From Clostridiaceae bacterium (lineage in GTDB: Bacteria; Bacillota; Clostridia; Oscillospirales; Acutalibacteraceae), in contig JAEDGK010000060.1 of assembly GCA_016297555.1 (NCBI GenBank), positions 1-12,255 of the forward strand: a stretch of 12,255 bases of DNA. Direction: 5' to 3'. A program made the position numbers and the translations under genes. This document shows, piece after piece, positions 5,847 through 12,255 of the stretch (positions are counted from its first letter, which is position 1; each line of letters begins with the position of its first letter). The notes under the pieces are model-generated. The model had not been told where the DNA came from. It saw nothing but the letters and a program-made list of their open reading frames with translations, and did not search any database.

Positions 5847-6881
5847 ATGAGCGATTATTTAAGCGTTTGCGCTCTGCTTGAGGAGCTTTGCGCCGCAGGC
5901 GGAGTTTCGGGCGCGGAGGATGAGGCGGCAAAAACGGCGGCGCGTCTGCTTGAAAAATATATGCCCGTTAAAATCAGCCCTCTCGGCAGCGTGACGGGCA
6001 GCATGGGCAGCGGAGAGCCGCATATTTTGCTTGACGCTCACCTTGACCGCATAGGCCTTGTTGTTACGGCGATAGATGAAAGCGGTTTTCTTAAAGTAGC
6101 GAAATGCGGCGGTGCGGATATCAGGGTGCTTGCCGCTTCCGAGGTTACGGTTTGCGGCAAAGAAAAGCTTTTCGGCGTTATCACATCAACACCTCCCCAT
6201 CTTTCAAAGCCCGAGGATTCGGACAAAGCAAAGGAATTTGACGAAATTGCCGTTGATATAGGAATGAGCCGCGAGCAGGCGGAAAAGCTTGTAGCTCCGG
6301 GCGACAGAATTGTTTTTAATTCAAGCTTTTCAAAGCTGCTCGGCAGCAGAGTCAGCTCAGGCGCGATTGATGACAGGGCCGGAGTTGCCGCTGTTTTGAG
6401 ATGCCTTGAACTTCTTGAGGGAGAAAAACTGAATTGCCGCATCAGCGTTATGTTTTCCGTTCAGGAGGAAACGGGCGGCAGCGGAGCGCAGACGGGTGCT
6501 TTTTCTGCACAGGCTGATGAAGCGATTGCCGTTGATGTCAGCTTTGCGAGCGCGCCCGGAATAAGTGCGGAAAAATATGCTTCGCTCGGTGGGGGAACAA
6601 TGATAGGCTATGCTCCGTCGCTCGATTATTCAATGAGCAGACGGCTTGCTGAAATTGCAGAAAAAGAAAATATTCCCAATCAGCCCGAGGTTATGGGCGG
6701 CAAAACGGGCACAAACTGCGATGAAATTCAAACTGCGGGAGCAGGAGTTAAAACCGCTCTGCTGTCAATTCCGCTGAGAAATATGCACACGGCGGCAGAG
6801 GTGTGCGACCTTGCGGATATCGAAAGCACGGCAAGGCTGATGGCGGAATATATAAAGGAAAGGGGCGGCGCACATGCTTAA
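5847..6881 (+). CDS. M42 family metallopeptidase, first copy
   Basis: A 344-residue member of the M42 (TET aminopeptidase / glutamyl aminopeptidase / endoglucanase-annotated) family, which trims N-terminal residues from short peptides in the cytoplasm as large tetrahedral assemblies. The two-metal site is complete: H65 in DAHLD, D175 in AIDDR, catalytic E207 and ligand E208 in QEETG, D230 in AVDVSF, and H314 in NMHTAAE. The loop after the first His reads DRIG where most members have DEIG, placing Arg68 at a normally acidic position close to the metals. The middle insert (about 68-165) is the dimerisation domain. The ribosome binding site AAAGAGGAT precedes the ATG. It overlaps a second M42 gene by 8 bases (ATGCTTAA), so the two are probably coupled and could co-assemble. 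Peptide specificity is unknown. Confidence 0.92.
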   Translation: MSDYLSVCALLEELCAAGGVSGAEDEAAKTAARLLEKYMPVKISPLGSVTGSMGSGEPHILLDAHLDRIGLVVTAIDESGFLKVAKCGGADIRVLAASEVTVCGKEKLFGVITSTPPHLSKPEDSDKAKEFDEIAVDIGMSREQAEKLVAPGDRIVFNSSFSKLLGSRVSSGAIDDRAGVAAVLRCLELLEGEKLNCRISVMFSVQEETGGSGAQTGAFSAQADEAIAVDVSFASAPGISAEKYASLGGGTMIGYAPSLDYSMSRRLAEIAEKENIPNQPEVMGGKTGTNCDEIQTAGAGVKTALLSIPLRNMHTAAEVCDLADIESTARLMAEYIKERGGAHA

Positions 6882-7893
6882 AATGATAAAGGAGCTTTGC
6901 GCTCTGCCCGGTATTTCAGGCAGAGAAAATGCGGTTCGTGAATATATAATTGATAAAATAAAGGACTTTGCCGAATACAGCGTTGACCCGCTCGGCAATC
7001 TTTTGGTATTCAAAAAAGGAAAAAAGCCCGCCAAGAATAAAGTAATGCTTGACGCTCATATGGATGAGGTAGGGCTTATTGTTACCGCCGTTACTTCCGA
7101 CGGGTTTCTGCGCTTTGCAAAGGTCGGCGGCATTGACACAAGGGTTATGCTCGGCAGAACCGTAACGGTCGGAGATAAAGGGATAACGGGAGTTATCGGC
7201 ATAAAGCCGGTTCATCTGCTTGAAAAAGGAGCCGACGCCGATATCCCGAAAGCCGATGACCTTTATATCGACATCGGAGCAAAAAGCAGAGAAGAAGCGC
7301 TTGAATTTGTCAGAACAGGCGATTCGGTTTGCTTTTCGGGCGAGGCGGTTGAATTCGGAAACGGGTTTATCAAAGCCAAGGCGCTTGACGACAGGGTGGG
7401 CTGTGCGATACTGATTGAGATAATCAGGAGCGAGCTTGAGTATGACGCGTGGTTTTCGTTCAGCGTTCAGGAAGAAATCGGAACGCGCGGCGCGCAGACG
7501 GCGGCGTTTACAATCGCGCCGGATTATGCAATAGTTGTTGAAACCACAACTGCCGCCGATATCTGCGGAGTGAGCGGCGAAAAAAGAGTTTGCCTCTGCT
7601 CGGGAGGCGGCGCGGTTTCGTTTATGGACAGAAGCACGCTTTACAGCCGCGAGCTTTATGACAAAGCGTTTGAAATTGCGGAGAGAGACGGAATTACCTG
7701 CCAGCCGAAAACACTTGTTGCAGGCGGCAATGACGCGGGCGCAATTCACAAAAGCCGCGGGGGAGTGAAAACTCTGACGGTTTCCGTTCCGTGCAGATAT
7801 CTTCATTCGCCGAGCTGTGTTATTAATTATTCGGATGTCGGCGAAAGTCTGCGCCTGATAAAAGCGTTGGCGGAGGAATTTGCAAAATGGTGA
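6874..7893 (+). CDS. M42 family metallopeptidase, second copy
   Basis: A 339-residue paralogue of the preceding gene. Metal and catalytic residues: H62 in DAHMDEVG, D172 in ALDDR, E200 and E201 in QEEIG, E223 in VVETTTAAD, and H311 in YLHSP. Here the fifth-ligand position is Glu rather than Asp, a variation seen in one M42 subgroup and possibly reflecting a different metal or substrate preference. The GGNDAGAIH block (284-292) is also characteristic of that subgroup, whereas the first copy has GGKTGTNCDEI there; the two copies are therefore diverged members rather than a recent duplication. The ATG at 6874 has GGAAAGGGG upstream with 8-base spacing inside the end of the first copy. Its stop TGA overlaps the following acetyltransferase start by 7 bases. 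Likely role: intracellular peptide degradation together with its neighbour. Confidence 0.92.
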   Translation: MLKMIKELCALPGISGRENAVREYIIDKIKDFAEYSVDPLGNLLVFKKGKKPAKNKVMLDAHMDEVGLIVTAVTSDGFLRFAKVGGIDTRVMLGRTVTVGDKGITGVIGIKPVHLLEKGADADIPKADDLYIDIGAKSREEALEFVRTGDSVCFSGEAVEFGNGFIKAKALDDRVGCAILIEIIRSELEYDAWFSFSVQEEIGTRGAQTAAFTIAPDYAIVVETTTAADICGVSGEKRVCLCSGGGAVSFMDRSTLYSRELYDKAFEIAERDGITCQPKTLVAGGNDAGAIHKSRGGVKTLTVSVPCRYLHSPSCVINYSDVGESLRLIKALAEEFAKW

Positions 7894-8624
7894 GCATTTG
7901 TGAAAGCGCGGATTGGCTCGGCTTTTTGCCCGCCGACCCGTTTGCCGCCCGAATAACCGCTCTGTTTGATACCTACGGCGCGGATTACGGCTTTGCAAAA
8001 TTCTGGGTTCAGACGGTTGACGGCGTGCAGACGGCGGCAATAAGCAGCATTGACGGAGAAATGACCTTGTGCTGCCTTGAAAACACCGATTTTGAGGAGC
8101 TTTCCGCTTTCATCAATGCAGTCGGTTATTCAAGCGTTACCTGCCGAGCGGAGCACGCCGCCGCTTTGGGGCTTAAAGTGCAAAAATCGTCCCATATTGT
8201 CAGGTTCGAGGGAAATTCGGGAGCAGACTGCAACGGAATTTCAAGAGATTTTGATAAGAGAAAAATATATGATTTGCTCTGCCTTTGCGGCTTTGAGCTC
8301 GGAGCTTATGAAGCGTTTCTTGCCGATGTGTGTTCAAGGCTTAACAAAGGCACGGCAAGCCTTGCCGTTATTGAAAACGGCGGAGAGCCGCTTGCGTGTG
8401 CGTTTGCTCTTTTTAAGGGGCGAAAAAGCGTTTTGCTCGGCGCGGTTGCGACCAATCCGAGTGCGCGCGGCAGAGGCTATGCTTCAAGAGCTGTCAGCCT
8501 GCTTGCAAATGAAAATTCGGAAAAGAGAGTTTTTCTGTTTTGCAGAAACGACGGGCTGGCGGATTTCTACGGAAAAATCGGCTTTCAAACAGACGGCAGA
8601 TGGGCAGTTGCCGTTAAATCTTAA
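7887..8624 (+). CDS. GNAT family N-acetyltransferase
   Basis: A 245-residue two-part protein. The C-terminal half (about 115-245) is a GNAT acetyl-CoA binding fold: the pyrophosphate loop R194-G-R-G-Y-A199 follows the strand GAVATNP, and NDGLADFYGKIGF (221-233) is the usual GNAT motif B. The N-terminal 110 residues have no motif I recognise and may be a degenerate second GNAT domain or a substrate-binding part, as in other clostridial proteins of about this length. Translation probably couples to the upstream peptidase: the ATG overlaps its stop and GGAGG lies 10 bases upstream. The acceptor (a peptide, an amino acid or a small molecule) cannot be inferred beyond the peptidase context. Confidence 0.85.
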   Translation: MVSICESADWLGFLPADPFAARITALFDTYGADYGFAKFWVQTVDGVQTAAISSIDGEMTLCCLENTDFEELSAFINAVGYSSVTCRAEHAAALGLKVQKSSHIVRFEGNSGADCNGISRDFDKRKIYDLLCLCGFELGAYEAFLADVCSRLNKGTASLAVIENGGEPLACAFALFKGRKSVLLGAVATNPSARGRGYASRAVSLLANENSEKRVFLFCRNDGLADFYGKIGFQTDGRWAVAVKS

Positions 8625-8642
8625 ATTTTAAGGAGGATTTCT

Positions 8643-9329
8643 ATGTCGCCGCTGTGTATTGTTCTTGCAGTTATGACCGTTGCTTTTGCCGCGGGATGCG
8701 TTACATTCAGACGCAAAGGCAAGGCGTTTGAAGGAATGATGTGCAAATTTATGGCAAGCTTCGGCTTTATTTCGGTTGCCGTTGTTGGCTACGGACTTAA
8801 TCCTAAGAATACATATTATTTCTGCCTTGTGTGCTTTGCCTTGATGTTTGGATTTTTCGGCGATGTGCTTTTAGGTATTAAAGAGATAGCTCCCACTTTC
8901 AGGGGTAAGCTTATTCCGCTCGGAACTCTTTATTTCCTTGCAGGTCACATTTTCTCGCTTTGCGCTTTCATAAGAATTGGCGGCTTCAATCTGCCTGCGC
9001 TTATAATCGGGCTTTTGGGCGGAGTTTTTGCCGTTGTTATGATGCGGGTGCTGAAAATGAAGGTCGATAAAAAGCTCGCATCGATAATGACGGTCTATTA
9101 TGCCGCGCTTGTCTATAAGGTTTCTGCCTCGGGCGTGCTTGCTTTCACAACCCGAAGCCCCGCTTTTATTGCGGCTTTCATCGGCTCCGTTCTTTTCCTT
9201 TTGAGCGATTCGTGCCTTTCCCTGCTCTATTTTACACCCGTTAAGAAAAAGAATATCTGGGTAACCGTGGAGCTTTCTACATATTACCCCGCGCAGATTT
9301 TGCTTGCAATGTCTGTTGCATTGCTGTAA
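8643..9329 (+). CDS. YhhN family membrane protein (lysoplasmalogenase-like)
   Basis: A 228-residue polytopic membrane protein with about seven to eight hydrophobic segments spread from residue 1 to 228. Spaced motifs match the YhhN/TMEM86 family: GFFGDVLLG (70-78, with D74), FLAGHIFSL (98-106, with H102), GSVLFLLSDSCL (181-192, with D189) and STYYPAQILL (212-221, with Q218). Animal members (TMEM86B) and some bacterial ones hydrolyse the vinyl ether bond of lysoplasmalogens, and many clostridia make plasmalogens, so a role in ether-lipid turnover is plausible but inferred. An ideal AAGGAGG ribosome binding site lies 7 bases before the ATG. It follows the acetyltransferase gene by 18 bases, as part of the same rightward cluster. 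Confidence 0.8.
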   Translation: MSPLCIVLAVMTVAFAAGCVTFRRKGKAFEGMMCKFMASFGFISVAVVGYGLNPKNTYYFCLVCFALMFGFFGDVLLGIKEIAPTFRGKLIPLGTLYFLAGHIFSLCAFIRIGGFNLPALIIGLLGGVFAVVMMRVLKMKVDKKLASIMTVYYAALVYKVSASGVLAFTTRSPAFIAAFIGSVLFLLSDSCLSLLYFTPVKKKNIWVTVELSTYYPAQILLAMSVALL

Positions 9330-9363
9330 ATTAACCCGACAGAAAAAAGGAGGATTTTTAAAG

Positions 9364-10728
9364 ATGTTTACTAAAATTGCGGCAAGAATTCTTGCTACGG
9401 TGCTTCCGCTCGTTATGGCGTTTAACGGCTTGACCTTTTCCGTTCCGTTTCTCGGCGGAAAAACCGAAATCAGCTATGATTTTTCAAATTCCGAGGCAGG
9501 CTCCGCCGCGGGAACAGTAACCGTTTCTTCCTCGGTAAACGGCGACTATGAGATTTATTGGGGAACCGATGCCGAAGAAAAGCTTTCGGTTGAGGTGAAC
9601 GGAAACAAGGCTTATTACAGCGAGCTTTGCGAGATGACCGTCGGCTCGGGCAGCGCAAGCGCGGAGATTTATGAATTCACCGCTATCCCCGAGGGCGCGC
9701 AGACCGTGCTTGCTTTCAGAAACAGGGTGCTGATGGCTTCTGCCGATATTCCCGATGAAAAGCTTGCGGATAACGGCGGCAAAACCTATTCCTTCGGTGC
9801 GCTCAGCGACCTGCATTTTAACAGATATAATTTTTCACTCAGCGGCGATGACGCTCAACTCACTTTCCCCAACGCTCTGACCTTCCTCTCCGCTTTTGAT
9901 ATTTCGCTTGTCGGTATGTCGGGCGACCTCTCGAGCAACGGAGAGAGAAGCGCGTTTGAAAAATTCAATTCCATAGCTTCGCGTTACGGTTTCCCCGTTT
10001 ATACCTGCACGGGCAACCACGATGTTTCGTCATATTATGAGCTTAAAAATTGGCAGGAGCTTATCAACACGGGTGTTTACGGCGAAAACAAGAGAGCGGG
10101 CGTGGTTGAGGTTGCGGATAACGGAATGGATTTCGTTTATGCGCCCTCCGAGGCAAAGGGCGATGTTTTCATTTTCTTTTCTCAGTATCGCTGGGATTAT
10201 AACAAGCCCACAAGCCGTTTGGTTACGGATGAACAGCTTGACTGGCTTTCGGCTCAGCTTGAAAAATATAAAAATGAAACGGTTTTCCTTTTCTTCCACA
10301 CATTTTTGGCTAATGCCGACGGCGACCCCGATATGGGCGAGGGCAATCTCAAAAACAATGTCGGCAACAGCTATGACCTTGTTTTCACTCCCGGCACTGC
10401 GGATGAAGCGCGCTTCAGAGAGCTTATGAAGGAATATAAAAATGTTGTTTTCTTCAACGGTCATTCGCATTGGGCTTATGATATGCAGAAATTCAATCCG
10501 CAGATGAACATAACCGATTATAACGGTGAATATGCAACGATGGTTCATATTTCAAGCGTTTCATCTCCGAGAAGAACAACCGCTAATTCCCTTGCAACCA
10601 CCGAGCACGCAATGCGCTCCTCCGAGGGTATGCTGGTAACGGTTTATCCCGAAAAAATCGTGTTCACCGCCTGCGATTTCCTCAGCGGCGAGCTTTTGGC
10701 TTATGCAACCTATGTAATAGAAAAGTAA
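9364..10728 (+). CDS. Exported calcineurin-like metallophosphoesterase
   Basis: A 454-residue protein. I start it at the ATG at 9364, which has AAGGAGG 10 bases upstream and begins a signal-like N-terminus: basic MFTKIAAR then a hydrophobic core to about residue 30. An in-frame ATG at 9304 lies inside the upstream gene and lacks these features. Residues about 35-135 look like a beta-sandwich domain; the phosphoesterase domain follows with all five dimetal motifs: D149-L-H151, G187-D188, G217-N-H-D220, H312 and G366-H-S-H369. The protein is probably secreted or anchored at the membrane by an uncleaved helix; no lipobox or sortase motif is visible. It may cleave phosphomonoesters or phosphodiesters such as nucleotides, teichoic acid fragments or phospholipid head groups; sequence does not say which. 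It is the last gene before a bidirectional terminator. Confidence 0.88.
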   Translation: MFTKIAARILATVLPLVMAFNGLTFSVPFLGGKTEISYDFSNSEAGSAAGTVTVSSSVNGDYEIYWGTDAEEKLSVEVNGNKAYYSELCEMTVGSGSASAEIYEFTAIPEGAQTVLAFRNRVLMASADIPDEKLADNGGKTYSFGALSDLHFNRYNFSLSGDDAQLTFPNALTFLSAFDISLVGMSGDLSSNGERSAFEKFNSIASRYGFPVYTCTGNHDVSSYYELKNWQELINTGVYGENKRAGVVEVADNGMDFVYAPSEAKGDVFIFFSQYRWDYNKPTSRLVTDEQLDWLSAQLEKYKNETVFLFFHTFLANADGDPDMGEGNLKNNVGNSYDLVFTPGTADEARFRELMKEYKNVVFFNGHSHWAYDMQKFNPQMNITDYNGEYATMVHISSVSSPRRTTANSLATTEHAMRSSEGMLVTVYPEKIVFTACDFLSGELLAYATYVIEK

Positions 10729-10784
10729 AAAATAACCGCGGCTGTCGCACTAAGCGAAGACCAAAAGAAACTAAAACAGCAGAA

Positions 10785-10830
10785 AATGGCTTGTATTGGA
10801 AATATAACCGATACAAGCCATTCGATTTTT
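10785..10830 (+). terminator. Bidirectional terminator between convergent genes
   Basis: A 15-pair stem, with one G-T pair, joins 10785-10799 to 10808-10822 (core ATGGCTTGTAT / ATACAAGCCAT) around an 8-base A/T loop. Rightward it is followed by TCGA then five T (10826-10830), ending the phosphoesterase gene's cluster. Leftward the same stem is followed by TTTTCT, so it can also stop transcripts from sigG. Confidence 0.82.
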
Positions 10831-10866
10831 GTTTGGGATTAAGATTAAACTATTATGTTTCTTTTT

Positions 10867-10922
10867 AGCCGTTTTTTCCGACTCGGAGTATCTTGATACG
10901 CCGTCGTCGGAAGAAAACGGCT
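10867..10922. repeat. Long 56-base inverted repeat downstream of sigG
   Basis: The outer arm AGCCGTTTTTTCCGAC (10867-10882) pairs along its whole length with GTCGGAAGAAAACGGCT (10906-10922), with one bulged base. Inside, CGG/CCG and GTATC/GATAC (10888-10892 with 10895-10899) continue the stem to a 2-base turn. Neither strand has a good T-tract after it. In the leftward sigG transcript it would form a stable 3' stem, followed by the terminator at 10785-10830. The stretch 10729-10951 has no gene I can support. Confidence 0.65.
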
Positions 10923-10951
10923 TCTTCATCTTATTGCGACAACCCCAATTT

Positions 10952-11728
10952 TTATACCTTATTGTTTTCTTTGATTTTCTTTATTGCTCCTTTTTCCAAG
11001 CGGGAAACCTGTGCCTGTGAAATTCCTATTTCGTTTGCAACCTCCATCTGGGTTTTGCCTTTCATAAACCGCAGATAAAGTATCTTTTTTTCGCGCGGAT
11101 TAAGGTCTTTTATTGCCTGTTTGAGCAGTATTTCCTCAAGCCAGCTTTCATCGCTTTCCGAGTCGCCTATCTGATCCATAACATAGATTGTGTCGCCCCC
11201 GTCGGAATAGACCGGCTCATTCAGCGAAACAGGCTCAACGATTGCGTCAAGAGCCATAACAACGCTTTCCTTTTCAATTCCGAGCTCCTTTGCGATTTCT
11301 TCGGGAGTCGGGTCGCGCTCAAGCTCGTTTATCAGCCTTTCTCTGACCTGCATTGCGTGATAAGCAGTATCTCTGACCGAGCGGCTGACTCTAACGGGAT
11401 TGTTATCCCTCAAATGGCGGCGCACCTCGCCGATTATCATCGGGCAGGCATAGGTGCTGAATCTTACATCAAGGCTCATATCAAAATTATCGATTGCCTT
11501 AATCAGCCCTATACAGCCCACCTGAAAAAGGTCGTCGGGATTTTCTCCTCGGTTTGCAAAGCGCTGGATAACGCTCAGCACAAGCCGCAGATTACCCGTC
11601 ACAAGCTCGTCCCTTGCTTTTTTGTCGCCCGCACGGGCTTTTTTGAGAAGCTCCATTTTTTCGCTTTCTTTCAGTACCTTGAGCTTTGCGGTGTTTACTC
11701 CGCAGATTTCAACCTTGTTGAATTGCAA
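10952..11728 (-). CDS. sigG: RNA polymerase sporulation sigma factor SigG
   Basis: The 258-residue forespore-specific sigma-70 factor that drives late forespore genes (spore coat-independent germination and DNA-protection functions) after engulfment. The N-terminal NKVEICGVNTAKLKVL and the stretches GNLRLVLSVIQRF (45-57), DDLFQVGCIGLIKAIDNFD (65-83), RFSTYACPMIIGE (89-101), LRDNNPVRVSRS (106-117) and GKTQMEVANEIGISQAQVSRLEK (224-246) follow B. subtilis SigG almost residue for residue. The start is a TTG at 11726-11728: it gives MQFNKVEICG, aligned with MSRNKVEICG, and GGGGTGA sits 5 bases before it. The in-frame ATG at 11839 would begin inside the upstream GH18 gene and run through a hairpin, so I reject it. 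T44 aligns with B. subtilis Asn45, which I recall as a contact for the anti-sigma factor CsfB/Gin. Unusually, sigE and spoIIGA are not upstream; a GH18 gene is. Confidence 0.96.
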   Translation of the reverse strand: MQFNKVEICGVNTAKLKVLKESEKMELLKKARAGDKKARDELVTGNLRLVLSVIQRFANRGENPDDLFQVGCIGLIKAIDNFDMSLDVRFSTYACPMIIGEVRRHLRDNNPVRVSRSVRDTAYHAMQVRERLINELERDPTPEEIAKELGIEKESVVMALDAIVEPVSLNEPVYSDGGDTIYVMDQIGDSESDESWLEEILLKQAIKDLNPREKKILYLRFMKGKTQMEVANEIGISQAQVSRLEKGAIKKIKENNKV

Positions 11729-11785
11729 AAAAATCACCCCGATACAAATGATGGCAATATCAGTATTGCCTGTTTGAATCGGGGT
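11727..11785 (-). promoter_or_regulatory. sigG leader hairpin covering its ribosome binding site
   Basis: On the minus strand ACCCCGAT (11778-11785) pairs with ATCGGGGT (11736-11743), CAAA with TTTG, and GGCAATA (11764-11770) with TATTGCC (11753-11759) around a 4-base loop: 19 pairs with small internal loops. The 3' arm includes the GGGG of the sigG ribosome binding site (GGGGTGA, 11734-11740), and a run of seven T (11727-11733) follows, whose last two bases are the first two of the TTG start codon. It has the form of an intrinsic terminator and of a translation-blocking hairpin at once. Confidence 0.72.
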
Positions 11786-11814
11786 TATTATTAATTTTGT
11801 TTTAATTTGCTGAG

Positions 11815-12255
11815 TTATTCGCCGAACATTCCGCTCCACATTGCGGCTCTGAGAGCGCCGTTGAAATCGCTGCCCTCCTGCCAGTTAAAGATACCGCCGA
11901 AGCCGTTTTCTTTGACCCAGCGGGCTTTTTTGATAATGGATTCGGGCGTGTCTATGCCGAGCTTTGCGTCCTCAATGATTATATAATCCTGGTCTTCGCC
12001 GCGCTCAAGGCGAGCCTTGCCCTGCCCGACAAGCTCCATAAGAGTGCAGTAGCCAATCCAATTATATTTTTCCGTTTCGCTTCTCGCATAAAACGGAACG
12101 CCGAGGATAAGCTTGCTTTTATCAATAAGCTTTGCCCAGTCGTTCATATTCTTAACAGTCAGCGCAAAGCTTGAATGGTCGCTGCCTGTCATATCATAAG
12201 TCATAACATTAACAAAATCAAAAACATCATTGAGCCGTGAATAATCAAGGTCGCC
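11815..12255 (-). CDS. Glycoside hydrolase family 18 protein, C-terminal part
   Basis: The reading frame is open to the right edge, so only the last 146 residues are in the window; the GH18 catalytic DxxDxDxE motif would lie beyond it. Seen here are DFVNVMTYDMTG (the conserved beta-6 strand with the substrate-binding Y-D), LGVPFYAR (beta-7), and GFGGIFNWQEGSD (beta-8, with the conserved Trp at the floor of the sugar-binding cleft). These identify a GH18 chitinase/N-acetylglucosaminidase fold. Spore cortex or cell-wall hydrolases of the SleL/YaaH/YdhD type belong to this family, and the place directly upstream of sigG makes a sporulation or peptidoglycan role attractive, but this is inference; a chitinase or endo-N-acetylglucosaminidase is equally compatible. 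It ends 87 bases before the sigG start, separated by a terminator-like hairpin. No LysM domain is visible in this part. Confidence 0.88.
   Translation of the reverse strand, partial: GDLDYSRLNDVFDFVNVMTYDMTGSDHSSFALTVKNMNDWAKLIDKSKLILGVPFYARSETEKYNWIGYCTLMELVGQGKARLERGEDQDYIIIEDAKLGIDTPESIIKKARWVKENGFGGIFNWQEGSDFNGALRAAMWSGMFGE

Noticed and set aside
6916..8040. A 374-residue open frame on the minus strand opposite the second M42 peptidase
   Set aside because: The opposite strand encodes a complete M42 enzyme; the antisense product is a basic, low-complexity sequence typical of a shadow frame.
9304..9363. An earlier ATG for the phosphoesterase
   Set aside because: It lies within the YhhN-family gene and would put a basic, cysteine-containing stretch before the signal-like segment; AAGGAGG points to the ATG at 9364.
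11729..11814. A SigF/SigG-type promoter directly upstream of sigG
   Set aside because: I searched for a GnATA-like -35 and a CATnnTA-like -10 at proper spacing and found no convincing match; the promoter may lie inside the GH18 gene.
11729..11839. A 37-residue N-terminal extension of SigG from an ATG at 11839
   Set aside because: It begins inside the GH18 gene, runs through the leader hairpin, and is absent from SigG proteins; the TTG at 11726-11728 matches the family start and has a ribosome binding site.

Overview
The window looks like chromosome from an anaerobic, endospore-forming member of the Firmicutes (class Clostridia, probably in or near the Oscillospiraceae/Ruminococcaceae). The reasons are a near-full-length sporulation sigma factor G, an oxygen/NO-scavenging flavodiiron protein with rubredoxin, Gram-positive ribosome binding sites (AGGAGG type), sigma-A promoters with good -35/-10 boxes, and moderate base composition with GC-rich codon ends. 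I see no tRNA, rRNA, CRISPR array, insertion sequence or phage gene.

Layout. Positions 1-432 carry no convincing complete gene: they hold a probable structured 3' end with a strong rightward terminator (144-180), a short leftward reading frame that resembles the start of an ECF-like sigma factor, and the terminator of the next gene. From 433 to 3548 three genes run leftward: a D-2-hydroxyacid dehydrogenase, then a rubredoxin with its own well-formed promoter, then a multidomain flavodiiron protein. A terminator-like hairpin lies between the last two. Together rubredoxin and flavodiiron protein form an electron-delivery and O2/NO-reduction pair.

From a sigma-A promoter at 3640-3668 a rightward cluster of seven genes runs to 10728: a TVP38/DedA-like membrane protein, a galactokinase-like GHMP kinase, two tandem M42 metallopeptidases, a GNAT acetyltransferase, a YhhN-family membrane protein and an exported calcineurin-like phosphoesterase. 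Three junctions overlap by 7-8 bases, which suggests translational coupling. The functional theme is mixed: sugar phosphorylation, peptide turnover and envelope or lipid housekeeping.

A bidirectional terminator (about 10785-10830) and a second long hairpin separate this cluster from the convergent sigG gene (10952-11728). Upstream of sigG, in the same direction, is the C-terminal part of a glycoside hydrolase family 18 protein that runs off the right edge. The most interesting element is the hairpin between these two. It has the form of an intrinsic terminator for the GH18 gene, yet its 3' arm contains the sigG Shine-Dalgarno sequence and its T-tract supplies part of a TTG start codon. It could therefore hold back sigG expression at two levels.

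The genes are ordinary members of known families. The points that merit a second look are regulatory (the sigG leader, the rubredoxin promoter dyad, the rubredoxin/flavodiiron attenuator) and a few active-site substitutions (galactokinase-like sugar motif, M42 motif, dehydrogenase cofactor pocket).
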